A stretch of DNA of 64,000 nt from Antedon mediterranea (GCF_964355755.1 NC_092679.1:24802432-24866431), one strand, 5' to 3'. Shown: positions 52,565-64,000, numbered from the stretch's first letter. The notes: generated from the letters alone by a model not told the origin. Made by a program: numbers and translations.

Positions 52565-53150
52565 CCCTAAAAGCCACTTTACCTATATTAAAAAAAAATC
52601 TAATTTAAGGTTACAAACTACATTTTATGTAATAAATACTAAATGGAACAATTGACAGTGAAAAATAAGTCTAGTAATTCAAGCATCCTGCTATAAATAC
52701 CTCGCGCACGGATTGATATTTTCATATTGCTTATGTGATGCACCCACTTTCGGTCGATCATGCAGGGAAGCAATTGAAAGAACCATATAACACCTTCAGC
52801 AAAAATACCAGGTCTTCCCCAATTTGTATTAATGGATTCTGTCAAAACAGGAAAGACAAATAATTCTGCAGCGAGACAACATCAGGCTAGGCCTATAGCT
52901 AACGTACAATGTTCAAATATTACCGCTCTTTACCAGCTAGGACTACAAAACTAAGCCTGCCTAACTAGACCTAAGACCATCTACGAGAGAACAATCGACA
53001 CAAGCTACTTAGGTAGTATATTCTTTTTATCATAACTAACCTTAGAACGTACATTTAAGATGACAAGGAATGACCTGGTTTAATGTTTTTTAAGTTATAT
53101 ATGCATTATTTTTACAAAATATCAATAATTGCAGAATCCTTTGCCCAATA
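52565..53150. mobile_element. Old, diverged copy of the TTAA MITE
   Basis: TCTAATTTAAGGTTACAAAC, CGCGCACGGATTGATATTTT, CTTCCCCAATTTGTATTAAT, AAACTAAGCCTGCC and CTACTTAGGTAGT follow the order of the 41.9-kb MITE over its full length, with heavy divergence and loss of clear TTAA ends. Confidence 0.8.
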
Positions 53151-54230
53151 AACCATCTATTATAATTATGTTGTAATTGTGTCTTTTTAAAGCTAGCTAG
53201 TCGGGTGTAAAGCAATTTTTCCATTTAGTAAAAAACAACAAAATATACCAACGCCTTGAACATTGTGTGTTGCAGAGTACTTGGTATGAGTCCATTAATT
53301 ATAAAGGTGTTCACAATTTAAGAACATGTGCCTGTACTGTTTTAGTCAAAATGCTTATTTATTTTCATCCCAACATTTTAACATTGTTTTGTAACCACAT
53401 GATTCACAGCGCATACTAGATTCCATTATTGATAGGGATGTCTACTATTTTAAGAACACATCTGTGCCTCAACTTGACTGTTTGTTCGAAACGATTAATT
53501 TGTTGCACCCCTAAATTAACAATCGCATAATCTATAATCATTCCACCATGTGCTACCGAATTTAGCTGTTTGCGTCCAGCAAAATACAGTCGCCTATTTG
53601 GGGAGGAGGACTACATTCTTTTTAGCTATATCGATTTTCCAATCGTCGTTGGTAATCTGGCGAAACGAATATCGTGAGCCTATAGTATAGTTTATAATAA
53701 ATAATGTTAATAATAGTATAGTTTTCAAACAATATTTTCATTATACTAGCACATGCCTTTGTTTACAGTGTGATGTAATTTTTAATGGCTTGTAGCGAGA
53801 CATAACCATCTGCCAAGGCATTATTTATATATTAACTGCACCAGCGGTGGCGCCAGGATCTTTCCAACGCGGGGGCTAAATTCCCCAACGGAGGGGCTAT
53901 ACGAGCGAAGCGAGCATCGCTAGGCTGGGGGCCAGGGGGCTGCCAAGGGCCCCCGGTGGGGGTGACACCCCCGGAAGCAACGCGTTATAGCGTAATTTGA
54001 GGCCGTTTTAATCAGATTTAGGGTAGCCAACTTTTTCCATTTTGTATGGTATATAGATAAAATACTGTGCGATAAAACACATTGCACGAGATCCTATGCG
54101 ATGACTGTGTAAATCCATTCTTTCAATTTTAAAAATGAAGTTCAATATGCCTATCATAGAAAATATACGCGAACGTAAAACTTCCCACGGGCCAAGATGT
54201 ATATTGTTATAATCGCACCTACAAACAAGA

Positions 54231-54698
54231 ATGATGTTTCTTAATGGTCTAGTTAGGAGTAGACTCACCTATGGTTGCCATGCTTGGAGGGCAACAGGAA
54301 GTGAAATGTCCAAACTTAGCACAACATACAAAACCTTCCTAAGAAGAATGCTAGTGAATGGCTTTCAAAGAGTCTGCCCACCAAACCATGTAGACATATC
54401 CTCAGATGAAGAAACAGATGAAAACTATATAGACTGGCGTTACGTAATTGATAATGACGATCTCTACAAAATTACTGGCTGTCAACCGCTAGAAGAATAT
54501 GTCTACAAGCAACAATTCAACTGGATCGGACATGTAATTAGAAAAGAAAATGAAGATCCTACAAAAATTCTTACTTTTCACACAACACAAAGTAAACGAA
54601 GAGGTCGGAAGATACCATCAGTACTTGATAGAGTTGTACAACAAAGTCAACTTACTAGATGCAACTTCATTAGAGCCTGCTTCAACAGAAATTTATAA
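54231..54698 (+). pseudogene. LINE reverse transcriptase C-terminus (open 155-codon frame)
   Basis: LVRSRLTYGCHAWRATGSEM is the S.L.YG...W motif of the RT thumb-side region. QQFNWIGHVIRKENEDPTKI followed by RRGRKIPSVLDRV is the F.W.GHV.R and RRGR motif that ends many LINE (RTE/Jockey-type) polymerases. The frame is open to its natural TAA at 54698, but catalytic RT and endonuclease domains are missing upstream, so it is a truncated copy lying inside the hAT-like element. Confidence 0.8.
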
Positions 54699-54929
54699 TT
54701 CCCAGCAATGTTTTAACTGTATATATGAACTGTTTTATAAGTTGTTTTGTGACTGTGTAATTTGGTAGTAGTCACTCTCATACTGTAGGCCTACATTTAA
54801 AAGTAACACATCCAAAAGCCAACTTCAAGTCAATGGCTACCAGATGTCTCTGTGAGACGGTTATTTGAACCAGTACCAGTACCAGTACCAGCATAGGCAG
54901 GTTGCTGTCTGGTGGGGGTCCGAAAATTG

Positions 54930-55720
54930 TAAATGCGCGAGACTAACACCCATGGGCTGGTCTGTAAGAACATTTTGAAAAATAGAGCTGCTAGGTCCCC
55001 GGAAATTGCAATTATACATTGATATATGAAAAGAAATTACAAGTCTATCAGATAACCAGCCCACCGAGGTTGAGATAGAGCTAAGAACATTTAAACAAGT
55101 AGAGTTGCTAGGTCCCCGGAAATTAGATTATAGTAAATTTCGAAAAAAAAAGAAACAAAATATATACGTCTCCAGGACCAGCTACCATTAGGGATGAGCT
55201 GCCAAGAAAATTGTGAAAAATAGAACTGCTAGGTACCTGTAAATTGCACTTATATATGCCCATATTGATAAATGAAACGAAATTATAAGTCTACAGGACC
55301 AGCCCGCTATGGATGGTTGGGTGAAGCTAAGAACATTTTGAAAAATAGAGCTGCTAGGTCCCTGCAAAACATTGAAATACGAAACGAAATTATAGGTCTA
55401 CAGAACCAGCCCACCATGGTTGGGGTGGAGCTAAGAACATTTTGAAAAATAGAGTTTCTAAGTCCCGAAAATTAACGTATTATACTTTGAAGCATAAAAC
55501 AAAATATATACCGGTACGTCTCCAGAACCAGCCCTACCATGGATATGGAAAAAAAATTGAAAAAAAAAGAGAGCTCTATGTTCCCAGACAATGCACTAAC
55601 TGTATATTGTACATCGAAATATGAAACGAAATGTATAAGTATCCATGACCAGCTCTATAATTGGGGACGATTGAGCTAAGACAATTTTGAAAACTAGAGC
55701 TGCAGGTCTTCAAAAACTAC
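54930..55720. repeat. Degenerate tandem repeat (GAGCTAAGAACATTTTGAAA family)
   Basis: About seven diverged copies, 80-150 bp apart, contain GAGCTAAGAACATTTTGAAA or its variants, AATAGAGCTGCTAGGTCCC, and ATGAAACGAAATTATAAGTC with CCAGCCCACCATGG. An isolated copy lies at 24.6 kb. Confidence 0.8.
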
Positions 55721-56693
55721 ACTTATGACTTTAAAAAATTCAGGCCTAAAGGCCTAAAAAAGTGCCCCTTTTTACCTTTTATTTGGAGGGGAATGCGTCC
55801 GCAAGCGTAGACCATTTTTCTTCAGGGAAAATCAGTTTATTTCCCAGATGTGAATCTGGAATTTCGATGTATGATGAGCAGTTCATGACATACAGGACAT
55901 TGGAAATGTAATAACTTAGCTATAATAAGATGTTGGAAAAATGTTTGTTTAGTGATGTAGGCGAGCCTACAGTGAAACGTCTATTTTAGGTACCCCACGG
56001 TACAGGGTTAATCGTAAATAAAAAAAAACAATAGATTGCGAACATAATTCGTACCCTTTTGCTGTATAGCGTACGTCGATACACAGTTCACAACGTAACG
56101 CTTAAAGTAAAGTTCGCCTGGAAACTAACAGTACACATTCTGGTCCCTGGATGGAACATGATATCACGCGTAAACCGCAATGGGCTGGGCCCAATGTTAA
56201 ACGATTCGTACAAAGGGACACCGCCAGACAAGTGCGTACCTATTGTTTATTAGATCGGTGGCATAATGCATGCAAAAAATTGTAATAGCTCTCCATCCAA
56301 TGTACTAAAAAAATGGAACGAAGTGAACGCGAATGATTTTTACTGTATATTATATTCCCCGACGAAAAGTACTCGCGTTCGCCGACGGGGGGGCTAGGCT
56401 CCCCGACGAGGGGGCTACAGCCCCCGTAGCCCCCCCCCCCCCCCACCCGCTGGCGCCACCACTGAACTGCACTCCATACCATTCCTATTTTCTATGGGTT
56501 CTTGAATTAATATATGAAAGTTAATATCCATATTGTTGGAAGTTCAATTTAAGCATACTGATTCAAGTACTATGCATGTTTTGCACTGTCAACAAAAATT
56601 CTGTGTCATGTGTGCATAAATTTCCTTTACACCTGAATCATGAACCCTGGAATTTCATTGGTTTGTGTGTATTTACACCGCCAGATGACAACC

Positions 56694-56752
56694 AATGACA
56701 ACCTTTCTTGAATGTTGAGCAGTATTTTAAACATTCAAGAAAGGTTGTCATT
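56694..56752. other. Perfect 23-bp inverted repeat (hairpin)
   Basis: AATGACAACCTTTCTTGAAT.. at 56694-56716 is the exact complement of 56730-56752, with a 13-nt loop. It lies between the hAT-like element and the gypsy repeat array. Confidence 0.85.
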
Positions 56753-56795
56753 AACTACAATTTGTTTTAAGTCGACCTTTTCTTATACTAACACA

Positions 56796-57258
56796 TACAA
56801 CAAAGTCCTTGAATCTAGCCGGCATAGTTATATTTCTTTTGGGCCGGGCTGGTGTGTTTGGTACAACAAAATCCTTGAATCGAGCCGACATAGTTATATT
56901 TGTTTTGGGCCGGGCTGGTGTGTTTGGTACAACAAAGTCCTTGAATCTAGCCGGCATAGTTATATTTCTTTTGGGCCGGGCTGGTGTGTTTGGTACAACA
57001 AAGTCCTTGAATCTAGCCGGCATAGTTATATTTCTTTTGGACCGAGCTGGTGTGTTTGGTACAACAAAGTCCTTGAATCGAGCCGGCATAGTTATATTTC
57101 TTTTGCACCGAGCTGGTGTGTTTGGTACAACAAAGTCCTTGAATCGAGCCGGCATAGTTATATTTCTTTTGGGCCGGGCTGGTGTGTTTGGTACAACAAA
57201 GTCCTTGAATCGAGCCGGCATAGTTATATTTCTTTTGGGCTGGGCTGGTGTGTTTGGT
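56796..57258. repeat. 66-bp minisatellite, 7 copies, at the 3' end of a gypsy pol relic
   Basis: Units of GTACAACAAAGTCCTTGAAT, CGAGCCGGCATAGTTATATT and TCTTTTGGGCCGGGCTGGTG recur every 66 bp. Since 66 is a multiple of 3, several frames on both strands stay open. On the minus strand, the frame continuing the integrase tail reads as 22-aa repeats (TKHTSPAQKKYNYAGSIQGL). Confidence 0.95.
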
Positions 57259-58445
57259 AACCTTGTCTTGTTTTCCAGTAGATGGTTGTTTGTTGTCTGT
57301 GGCCTTGTCTGTCCTGTCTGATTCTGTTACAGGGCTGTTCATGGTCATTGTACTGTTTGGTTTGTCTGGTTGAACTGTTGGCCGCGTTGTCCGTAGAAAC
57401 TTTCTGTTGCGACGGTATAGTTTGCCATTTGTGGTTTCCACCAGGTAAGAACGAGGTCCTACTTTTCTTTTGCACGTCGCGGTTCTCCACTCTAGGTTGT
57501 TGTTTTCCGGTCGGAGTCTAACTGTCTCCTCAATGACAAGTTCTGGAAGTTCTGCAGTTTAGATTTTTGTTTTCTTCTCTTAATGTGTTTTGGAACTCTA
57601 GTAACTACCTGGGGTTGAAGAAGAATATCTGTTCTGGCAAGAGAGTGTTTGTTCTTCTAGACAAGAGTCGTTGGGCAGGGCTGTGTTCGGCCTCATTTGG
57701 AGTGTTTCTCCAGTCCAGAATAGCAATCTGTAAATCTGCTTCTTCTTTTGATGTTTTCTTCAGTATTTTCTTTGCAATTTTCACTGCTGCCTCGGCTTTC
57801 CCATTTGCTTGGCTGTGGTAAGGTGAACTGGTTACATGGTCGAATTACCATTTCTCAGTGAATTCTGCAAAATCTCTGCTCACCCACTGCCTTCCATTGT
57901 CCGAGATCAGTTAAGATGGAATTCCTTGTAGAGCAAAATGCGTCTTTGTGCATTCTATGATGGTTTTGTTAGATCTTTTAATTCATCCAGGAACCACATG
58001 TCACTGTAGTGATCTAGTGTTACAAGGAAATCTTTACTCCTATGCGTAAGTATGTCTTGAGAAATATTCTACCATGGTCTGGTTGGTATCGGGTATGATC
58101 TGACATTTGTCAACTACCTCTCTGATGTCTGCTGACATCCCTGGCCAGAAAAAGCTGTCTTTAGCTCTTCGGATCGATGCTTCCACACCCAGATGGCTTG
58201 AGTGAGTCTTTTGCAATCTGAGGCTTTTCCTCATCTCGGTAGGTACCATGATTTTCTGTCCTTTAAATAGGACGCCATCTTGTGCTGTTATTTCTTCTCG
58301 ATAATTGAAGTGTTCTCTGATGCTGCTTGTTACATCTGCTTTTGTGTCTGGCCAGCCGTGCTTGACCATCTCCATTAGCATTTGGCTCTGGTTGTCCCTC
58401 GCTGTTGCTTGCTTAAGCAGGTACTGGGTTGACCTAATAACGTTT
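57250..58445 (-). pseudogene. Ty3/gypsy retrotransposon integrase region, decayed
   Basis: Reading 58445 to 57250 on the minus strand: an HHCC-type zinc-binding segment (THSSHLGVEASIRRAKDSFF, WPGMSADIREVVDKCQ, with the last cysteine lost to change or frameshift), then a DDE integrase core with LVTLDHYSDMW (first Asp), LISDNGRQW (second Asp) and SPYHSQANGKAEAAVKI (Glu), and finally a C-terminal GPRSYLVETTNGKLYRRNRK motif. At least one frameshift and two stops interrupt it (near 58040, 57914 and 57845). RT and gag are missing and no LTR was recognised. It is a 5'-truncated, dead copy of an invertebrate gypsy element. Confidence 0.85.
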
Positions 58446-58465
58446 ATGTAATTAGCTGCATTGAT

Positions 58466-58600
58466 CTAATGTTTCCCTGACCAAGCATACATTTTCCATT
58501 TAATTTGAACACATAATAATCGTTCTTGCTTACTAATGTTTCCCTGACCAAGCATACATTTTCCATTTAATTTGAACACATAATAATCGTTCTTGCTTAA
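58466..58600. repeat. 67-bp tandem duplication
   Basis: Two copies start CTAATGTTTCCCTGACCAAG at 58466 and 58533 and are identical over about 65 bp. Confidence 0.92.
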
Positions 58601-58656
58601 CTCCAAAGTATATTCTGTTTTTTTTTTTGCAATTTTCTATCAAACTAGTAGTAGTA

Positions 58657-60221
58657 GGGTCTGTTTCTGTAACAAGACCGCGTTTCTGCTCAATTTGTGC
58701 TCCGAAATAACCGGTTAAATCTATGGGTGGTCTTCGAGCAAAACGTCATCATTACCCAAAATGCAATACACTCAGACGAAAGTAGTAAGTTGGCTGTTTG
58801 TTTACATCGACGTCGTCAATACACACGTGTGTATATCGCCGAACATCTCAAACATGTTAAAATAATAAAATGTTGTCTACAGGTCTACAAGTTTTGTTTT
58901 TTGTAAAGCCTACTTACTGATCGCTAATAAAATTAATTCTCATGGCGCCTTCAATAACATGGGGAGGATCGTGCAGCGCCCGATCGCCTAGGATAATTTT
59001 TATCTAGCCTAAAATTCCTCAACAAAGGCGATGATGATACGGCCCTTCCCACGTGAACGAGCGAGCGCGGTCCTACAAAAAACCAAACGGAAACAAAAAC
59101 GAGACTTAGAATGTTGCAATACCTACCTAATGTTAATTAATTATGAAACCCTAACTTTTATAGCAAAAATCGTCCGAATTTATGTTAAAAACGACGAGTT
59201 TAGCCACAAAAACTTAAATCAAACGAGAGTATCCAAGTCATAGAATATCGCACGCACATAGTGCCTTTAATAGAATAATGAGTATTAAACATTGTTTCGT
59301 ATATTTATGTACTAACATAAATAATAACATTTCTATGCTTAATAAAATCATATTTAATATATTATCAAAGGCTCTCATAACCTTTGTTTTCGGTCGATGT
59401 GATGTTTTTCTAAAAAAATTATATAAAACGATCAAATTAAGATTGTTCATTGTTCTCCTATTAAAGGCACTAAGGGCGTGCCATAAATACCCTCGTTTGG
59501 ATTAAGTTTTTGTTGCTAAATTCATCGTTTATAACATAAATTCGGATGATTTTTGCTATAAAATTTGGGTTTTCATAATTAATTAACCATTATCTACTAT
59601 CGTTTGGTAGGTATTTGCAACATTCTGAGTCCCTTTTGTTTCCGTTTTGGTGTTAATATACTGTAGGACCATCCATATCCTTCGCGAGCGTGTAGGCCTA
59701 CTAACGCCTCAAATTGCTTAGCTTGGGTAGTCCCCGGAACGGAACTCCACCCCAAATTCCTCTTTTACTTTCGCAAAAATGCTCTTATTTATTATCTGTG
59801 ATTCTTTTCTATTGCCTGCCATCCTTCCCTGTACTTTCTCTCCCCCCACACAACAACTGAATAACATATCTTGTGATTTCATTCATCCACATACATGTTC
59901 ACTTCTTCGTTCGACTGTCAAAACCACGAGGAAAACACGCACCGTATGCGACGGTATCTGACCCGGGGTCACAACTGTCAATCAAATAATCGTTATTTCG
60001 TGTTGCAGCTAAGAATTGCTCAGCGATAACCGGTTAAACGGCGTTCTAACACCGATTTAAATTGGTGTTTTTAACCGGTTATTTTGCGCTGCCTTTTAAC
60101 CGGTTACCACAAATGTGTCCTGTTTCTGCTGCCAAGAAAATGGAGTTAATTTATTCACACCGATTTTAATTTATTCACACCGATTTTAACCGGTTATTTT
60201 TTATGCAGCAGAAACAGGCCC
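58657..60221. mobile_element. Large palindromic (foldback) element FB-6
   Basis: Ends GGGTCTGTTTCTG (58657) and CAGAAACAGGCCC (60221) are imperfect inverted repeats; a convincing target duplication was not found (only GTAGT on both sides). AACCGGTT motifs occur once on the left and at least four times on the right. Inside, long arms at about 59050-59280 and 59450-59700 pair over more than 200 bp (CGTCCGAATTTATGTTA / AACATAAATTCGGATGA; TAATTAATTATGAAACCC / GGGTTTTCATAATTAATTA). No coding sequence. Confidence 0.7.
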
Positions 60222-60706
60222 GTAGTGAAGTTTCATTTAGCCAACCTTGAATGATGCAACTGCTTTGGGTTTCAAGTACATGTGGTAAATCCATATCAAT
60301 TGCAGTACATTAGCATTGTATCAAATACATTCTACAAAAACAGATGATAGTGTCATTATTAGAAGGATTACAGTAATTGAAGATGTCTAAGTGAAAATGA
60401 GGCAGATATAATTTAAAAATATGTATTTGATGCAATTTAAAATATAAAGATGGTCCATGGCTACTGTTCTTATATGTATTACACACAAGACATTTTATAC
60501 AAAATGTGTGAGTAATCTACTAAATAAATATCTTTAAACAAAGGAAATTTGCCAATTTAAACAATATCTATATGAAGTCAAGAGAATGAAATGGTGAAGC
60601 GTGATCGTTTCACTAATCAGAATTAGCAAGTAGGATATTGTAAACAGCAGTAGACTAGGTAAAATAGTTTGTACAACTAATGTTGTATAAAAACCAAAAT
60701 AGTAAT

Positions 60707-60850
60707 GAGTGAGTGGCCGCGTGGTTAAGACAGTGGAACTGTATGTAGCCATAACATCTTCTTGGAAAGGACTATAAACTAGAGGTCCAGTGTACACATT
60801 GGGCTCATGTGCACTTTAAGGAAACAGTGGCCGGTTTCACAGTCACTGTC
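60707..60850 (+). mobile_element. tRNA-derived SINE (family A), second copy
   Basis: GAGTGGCCGCGTGGTTAAGA is an A-box-bearing head; AAAGGACTATAAACTAGAGG, TCCAGTGTACAC and GTGCACTTTAAGGAA match the body of the TBP intron 3 SINE. The B box is decayed. Confidence 0.65.
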
Positions 60851-60859
60851 ACAATATCG

Positions 60860-62440
60860 CTCATCAGAGTCTAGTCTTGACTGAAGAGGTCACCGAACAG
60901 TAATAGAAAATAATAGATACAATACCTTACAATCCTATGTAGCATAGTACATGTATTAAACCTGAAAATAATATGTAAATTGTATTAAACAAAACCTAAA
61001 ACCTGTCCATACCAACGAAGTTGAAGATGACACACCACTGTGATGACCCGAAAATATTAACAAAGAGCTTTGCTATAGAAGTACAGATAACACTGTGGTG
61101 GTAGGATAGGGGGTGACGAGGGGACAAATAATGGGTCTACCTTCTACACTTATTATCGGTTGTTTTCTTTACTCCCATCAAAATCTAATTGCGTATAATA
61201 CTACGTTGAGCCAATTAATACAAATTTAACCTGCAATTAAAATTATAAATATGCTAGGAATTAGCTTTACAGCATAAACATTGAACTCTTATTTTTGAGA
61301 AGGCATATTGTAGGAATGGGATTGATGATTGATTCCCAATTCATCTTTAGACGTCTGGTTATCCATTGCTCTCTCTTGATTGTCAATGATGTTTATATTT
61401 ACAATTTATATAATTTAGTATTTATATATTCATCATTGATTTGTGGTATATATGGTATGAAAAATAACTTTTTATTGATTCTGATTGCATGCATAATACG
61501 ATACAGCTGAGTAGTAATTATTAGTTAAAATATGGATGGATCTTGCTATTGATCTTGTAACTTTAAATCACAAAGCATAAACGAATCAGGTATTTTGCAC
61601 ATTGCTCAGTGATATCCAAACATAGACAGATTTAACAGATTCATTGTTGCAGTATTTTAACATGTGTATGATAATCAGATATATATATTTATTATCTTTT
61701 TATTGAATATCTTGTATTTTATACTCAAATGACTTAAATTGTTGTTTGTATTGTTTTATCATGTTTTAAATTGACAAAATATATGAAATGAAAACTACAG
61801 TCATGGTTGTCCAATAACAAAAGGAAAATGGCGCTGTTCAATTCTTCATACATGATTACTTAACAAAATGGCTCATCTTAGTCTGTTTAATTTTAAAATG
61901 TAGAAAGTGAATTGTTCATTATTCATAGCAGTTGTCCTACGCTTTGTCGTCATACAGGATAAGTTGGTGTTACGGAAAGTAATAAAGCTATTTTGATCTT
62001 GTGTTACTCCTCTACCATGTTTCTGTCAACGGTTGTATTGGGGATGCTGCAGCAGCAGAATATCCTCAGGGCACAATTCTCAATGAGAGCCAGAAATTAG
62101 GTTACCGCTATGGAGATTCCCTCTAGGAGGTTCTCATTCAGTGAACTTTTCAGATTTCCAGGTCAGTATTTACACCAAGGCAATAACCTGACCGACAATG
62201 ACCTCCACAACCTTGTATAGAAGGGATGTCTGAGATTTTTAGCAACACCAAAATTATAAATAAAAGGCTAAACTATTTATATTTAATTTTTAATTTACCA
62301 ACATCTTACTTTCATTGTACATTATATATAAAAATGGTAGATTGTGTTTGTGTATTAATTATTAGATTATTGTACATTGTATAGATCTATGCCTACAAAA
62401 AATTACCTACCACAAACTTACCCATCCATGCCCTTCTATG
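60860..62440. other. AT-rich sequence, nothing recognised
   Basis: No exon, RNA gene or element end could be supported. The 71-aa ORF at 61295-61510 is AT-driven. Confidence 0.4.
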
Positions 62441-62449
62441 AGTGTTGAC

Positions 62450-62580
62450 AAAGTGCGAGGCAGCGAGGCAAGCGAGGCATGCCAAATATTTGTGCGAGGA
62501 TCATTTTATCATTTCCAAAAGTGCGAGGCATGCGAGGCATATAGTTTACAATTTCAAAAAGGTGCGAGGCATATCTTAAC
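62450..62580. repeat. Short GTGCGAGGCA(T)GCGAGGCAT repeats
   Basis: GTGCGAGGCA followed by GCGAGGC occurs three times (about 62452, 62520 and 62561) separated by AT-rich sequence. Origin unknown. Confidence 0.5.
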
Positions 62581-63469
62581 GTGCTCTTATGCTATATTAT
62601 AGGCCTAATAATCAATCGATACAAGCGTATCTAAATAGATTCGTGTATACACTCATCATGTTGTTTATTTTTATGTAACGATTGTTTTTTCATTCAAGTC
62701 ATATCGTGTCAAATTTTACTTTTACAAAAGTGCCCAAACTACGGTTAAAAAATCGAAACGACAGTCTTCAACTTTCGATAAACAATAATTGTTATAGCGA
62801 CACACTCATCAAATGACTGCAATGTTTGTTGGCATTTCGAGCGTGTTCACTCACATGTCTCTCGAACATAGCAGAGTGAAAATAATATTTTGTCACACCC
62901 CTGCGCCTAGATCCGGTAGACCCGAGAGATGGAAAATCCCTCTTTACTATTTAGCAGGTAGCGGAATGATTCAGCCCTCAGCTCAGAGGATTGTGGTGCA
63001 TTCCCCTCCTATAGCACGTGGTTTCAGCAGCAACGCACAGACTTCTCTCTGAGCGGCGTGCCAAAGACATTTTTGACATTCCATTCTCTAGGAACAACAT
63101 GTGTACCTCTCTCGCAAATAAGGTGAACAGCGATTGCCAGGACAAGTTCAATAACTGGCGGTGAATAAAAGGTAACTGATATGGCGATCCAATAACATGC
63201 CGCAAAGAAAAAAATTGCGACAGAATTCTGGAGCGCGTGTGAAAAAAGACTTACGTCCGACAATTGTAATACTAGGCCTAAAATTAAACTTTAGCTAATA
63301 TGCTTAGCCCTAACCTAGATAAGAGGCCTATGTAGAAAATAATTTAATCAATTTTGATATAATAATAATTGGTGTAATATTTAATAATGATACACTATTC
63401 CTGTTTTAGTAAGCTAGGTATATTACGAACGATTTTTATTTATTGTTGTCCATGTACGTACTAATAAAC
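62581..63469. other. Unassigned sequence with overlapping ORFs
   Basis: The ORFs at 62813-63052 (plus) and 62978-63263 (minus) overlap and neither resembles a known family. The minus frame contains a hydrophobic stretch (NSVAIFFFAACYWIAISVTF) ending near a donor-like GCGAGAG|GTACAC, so a membrane-protein exon cannot be excluded. Confidence 0.25.
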
Positions 63470-63470
63470 C

Positions 63471-63725
63471 TGGCGCTAGTTTCCTTCGCTTGTATTTTTA
63501 CTCCAAATTTGATAACTAACTTTATCGTGTGAATACCACACCTTAGAAGTATACCTCATGAGTACTTTAATGAAAGAATCACATAAAAAGTAACAAATAA
63601 ATCCTTAAATTAATGATTTTACAGGCGTGTTTCTTGCACACTGTTCGCGAATTTCACTTATTCAATGTTCAATATTTTTGTTTCTATGGAGCGCCAAAAG
63701 AGCAACGATAATAGAGGACTAAAAC
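63471..63725. mobile_element. Single arm related to the FB-3 interior
   Basis: CTTGTATTTTTACTCCAAATTTG, AAATTAATGATTTTACAG(G) and TTTCTATGGAGCGCCAAAAG (then AGCAACGATAATAG) align in order with the FB-3 inner arm at 34810-35050. The partner arm is not seen before the window ends. Confidence 0.75.
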
Positions 63726-64000
63726 TCAGTGGAATGCGTCAATTTCTCATGCATTTATTGGTGAAAAATTTTATTTCAATATATTTGTTAATTTGTCAAT
63801 AAAAATGCTGTAATATGTTACTGCTGATACTGTTCTGTTTTCAAAGAATAATAATCGATCCTAAATCAACATCACTACCTAGTCTAGACCTAGGACATCC
63901 TACTAAGGATATTATGATGAATTTTTCTATTTTATTCTTTAAAAGGTTAACGAAACCGTGTACATTATCAACAGTAACATTTTTCCTTACTGACAGTGAC

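Larger units (their letters stand above)
53842..56464. mobile_element. hAT-like element, 2.6 kb, with LINE insert
   Basis: Termini CAGCGGTGGCGCCAG (53842) and CTGGCGCCACCACTG (56464) are flanked by a perfect 8-bp duplication AACTGCAC (53834-53841, 56465-56472). Subterminal regions are G/C-rich with GGGGGCT and CCCCCGTAGCCCCCC runs. No hAT transposase is seen. The interior holds a LINE C-terminal ORF and the 54.9-55.7 kb degenerate repeat. Confidence 0.9.

Noticed and set aside
56712-57490. Five overlapping ORFs up to 182 aa on both strands
   Set aside because: Most are frames of a 66-bp tandem repeat. Only the minus frame linked to the integrase tail has meaning.
62813-63263. Overlapping ORFs of 75-79 aa on both strands
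   Set aside because: No family motif and no clear splice context. Kept only as unassigned sequence.

Overview
The window is eukaryotic nuclear DNA from a gene-poor, repeat-rich animal genome. Introns are GT-AG, and three multi-exon genes can be reconstructed with intact reading frames across every junction. The very frequent StuI palindrome TAGGCCTA, the mix of tRNA-derived SINEs, LINE tails, hAT elements and foldback elements with repeat-filled arms, and deuterostome-like protein sequences suggest a marine deuterostome, most likely an echinoderm. That placement is inference; no rRNA or mitochondrial sequence is present to fix it.

Region by region: (1) 1-5.3 kb, minus strand: radial spoke head protein RSPH10B, 11 coding exons, with its 3' end beyond the left edge and a ciliary RFX X-box about 46 bp upstream of the ATG. 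(2) 5.3-8.3 kb: intergenic, with a 1.5-kb foldback transposon (FB-1). (3) 8.3-11.4 kb, minus strand: a four-pass membrane protein resembling TMEM196/TMEM212/MS4A proteins. (4) 11.4-16.9 kb: intergenic repeats, a LINE 3' fragment and a second foldback element (FB-2) inserted into the LINE reading frame. (5) 16.9-21.5 kb, plus strand: the complete TATA-box-binding protein gene (TBP, 7 coding exons, 300 aa), with a SINE in intron 3 and a foldback-like element (FB-4) in intron 4. (6) 22-23 kb: six tandem copies of a palindromic MITE just downstream of TBP. (7) 23-64 kb: almost entirely transposons and satellites. These include a NotI-rich foldback (25.7-26.9 kb), a TA-flanked inverted-repeat element containing a LINE tail (27.7-29.0 kb), a 44-bp minisatellite of about 77 units split by foldback FB-3 (33.3-37.8 kb), a 5.4-kb hAT-like element carrying tandem TTAA MITEs and a nested element (41.1-46.5 kb), a second hAT-like element with a LINE inside (53.8-56.5 kb), a decayed Ty3/gypsy integrase (57.2-58.4 kb) and a 1.5-kb palindromic element (58.7-60.2 kb). 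Three short exon-like segments (30.1, 47.8 and 51.3 kb) are uncertain.

RSPH10B (motile cilia), TBP (general transcription) and the membrane protein have no evident functional link; they are simply neighbours. The best candidate for something undescribed is a set of foldback elements sharing GGGTGT..CGAAA..AGACC ends and 9-10 bp target duplications, while their arms are filled with quite different tandem repeats. Two of them sit in targets whose empty sites can be reconstructed exactly.
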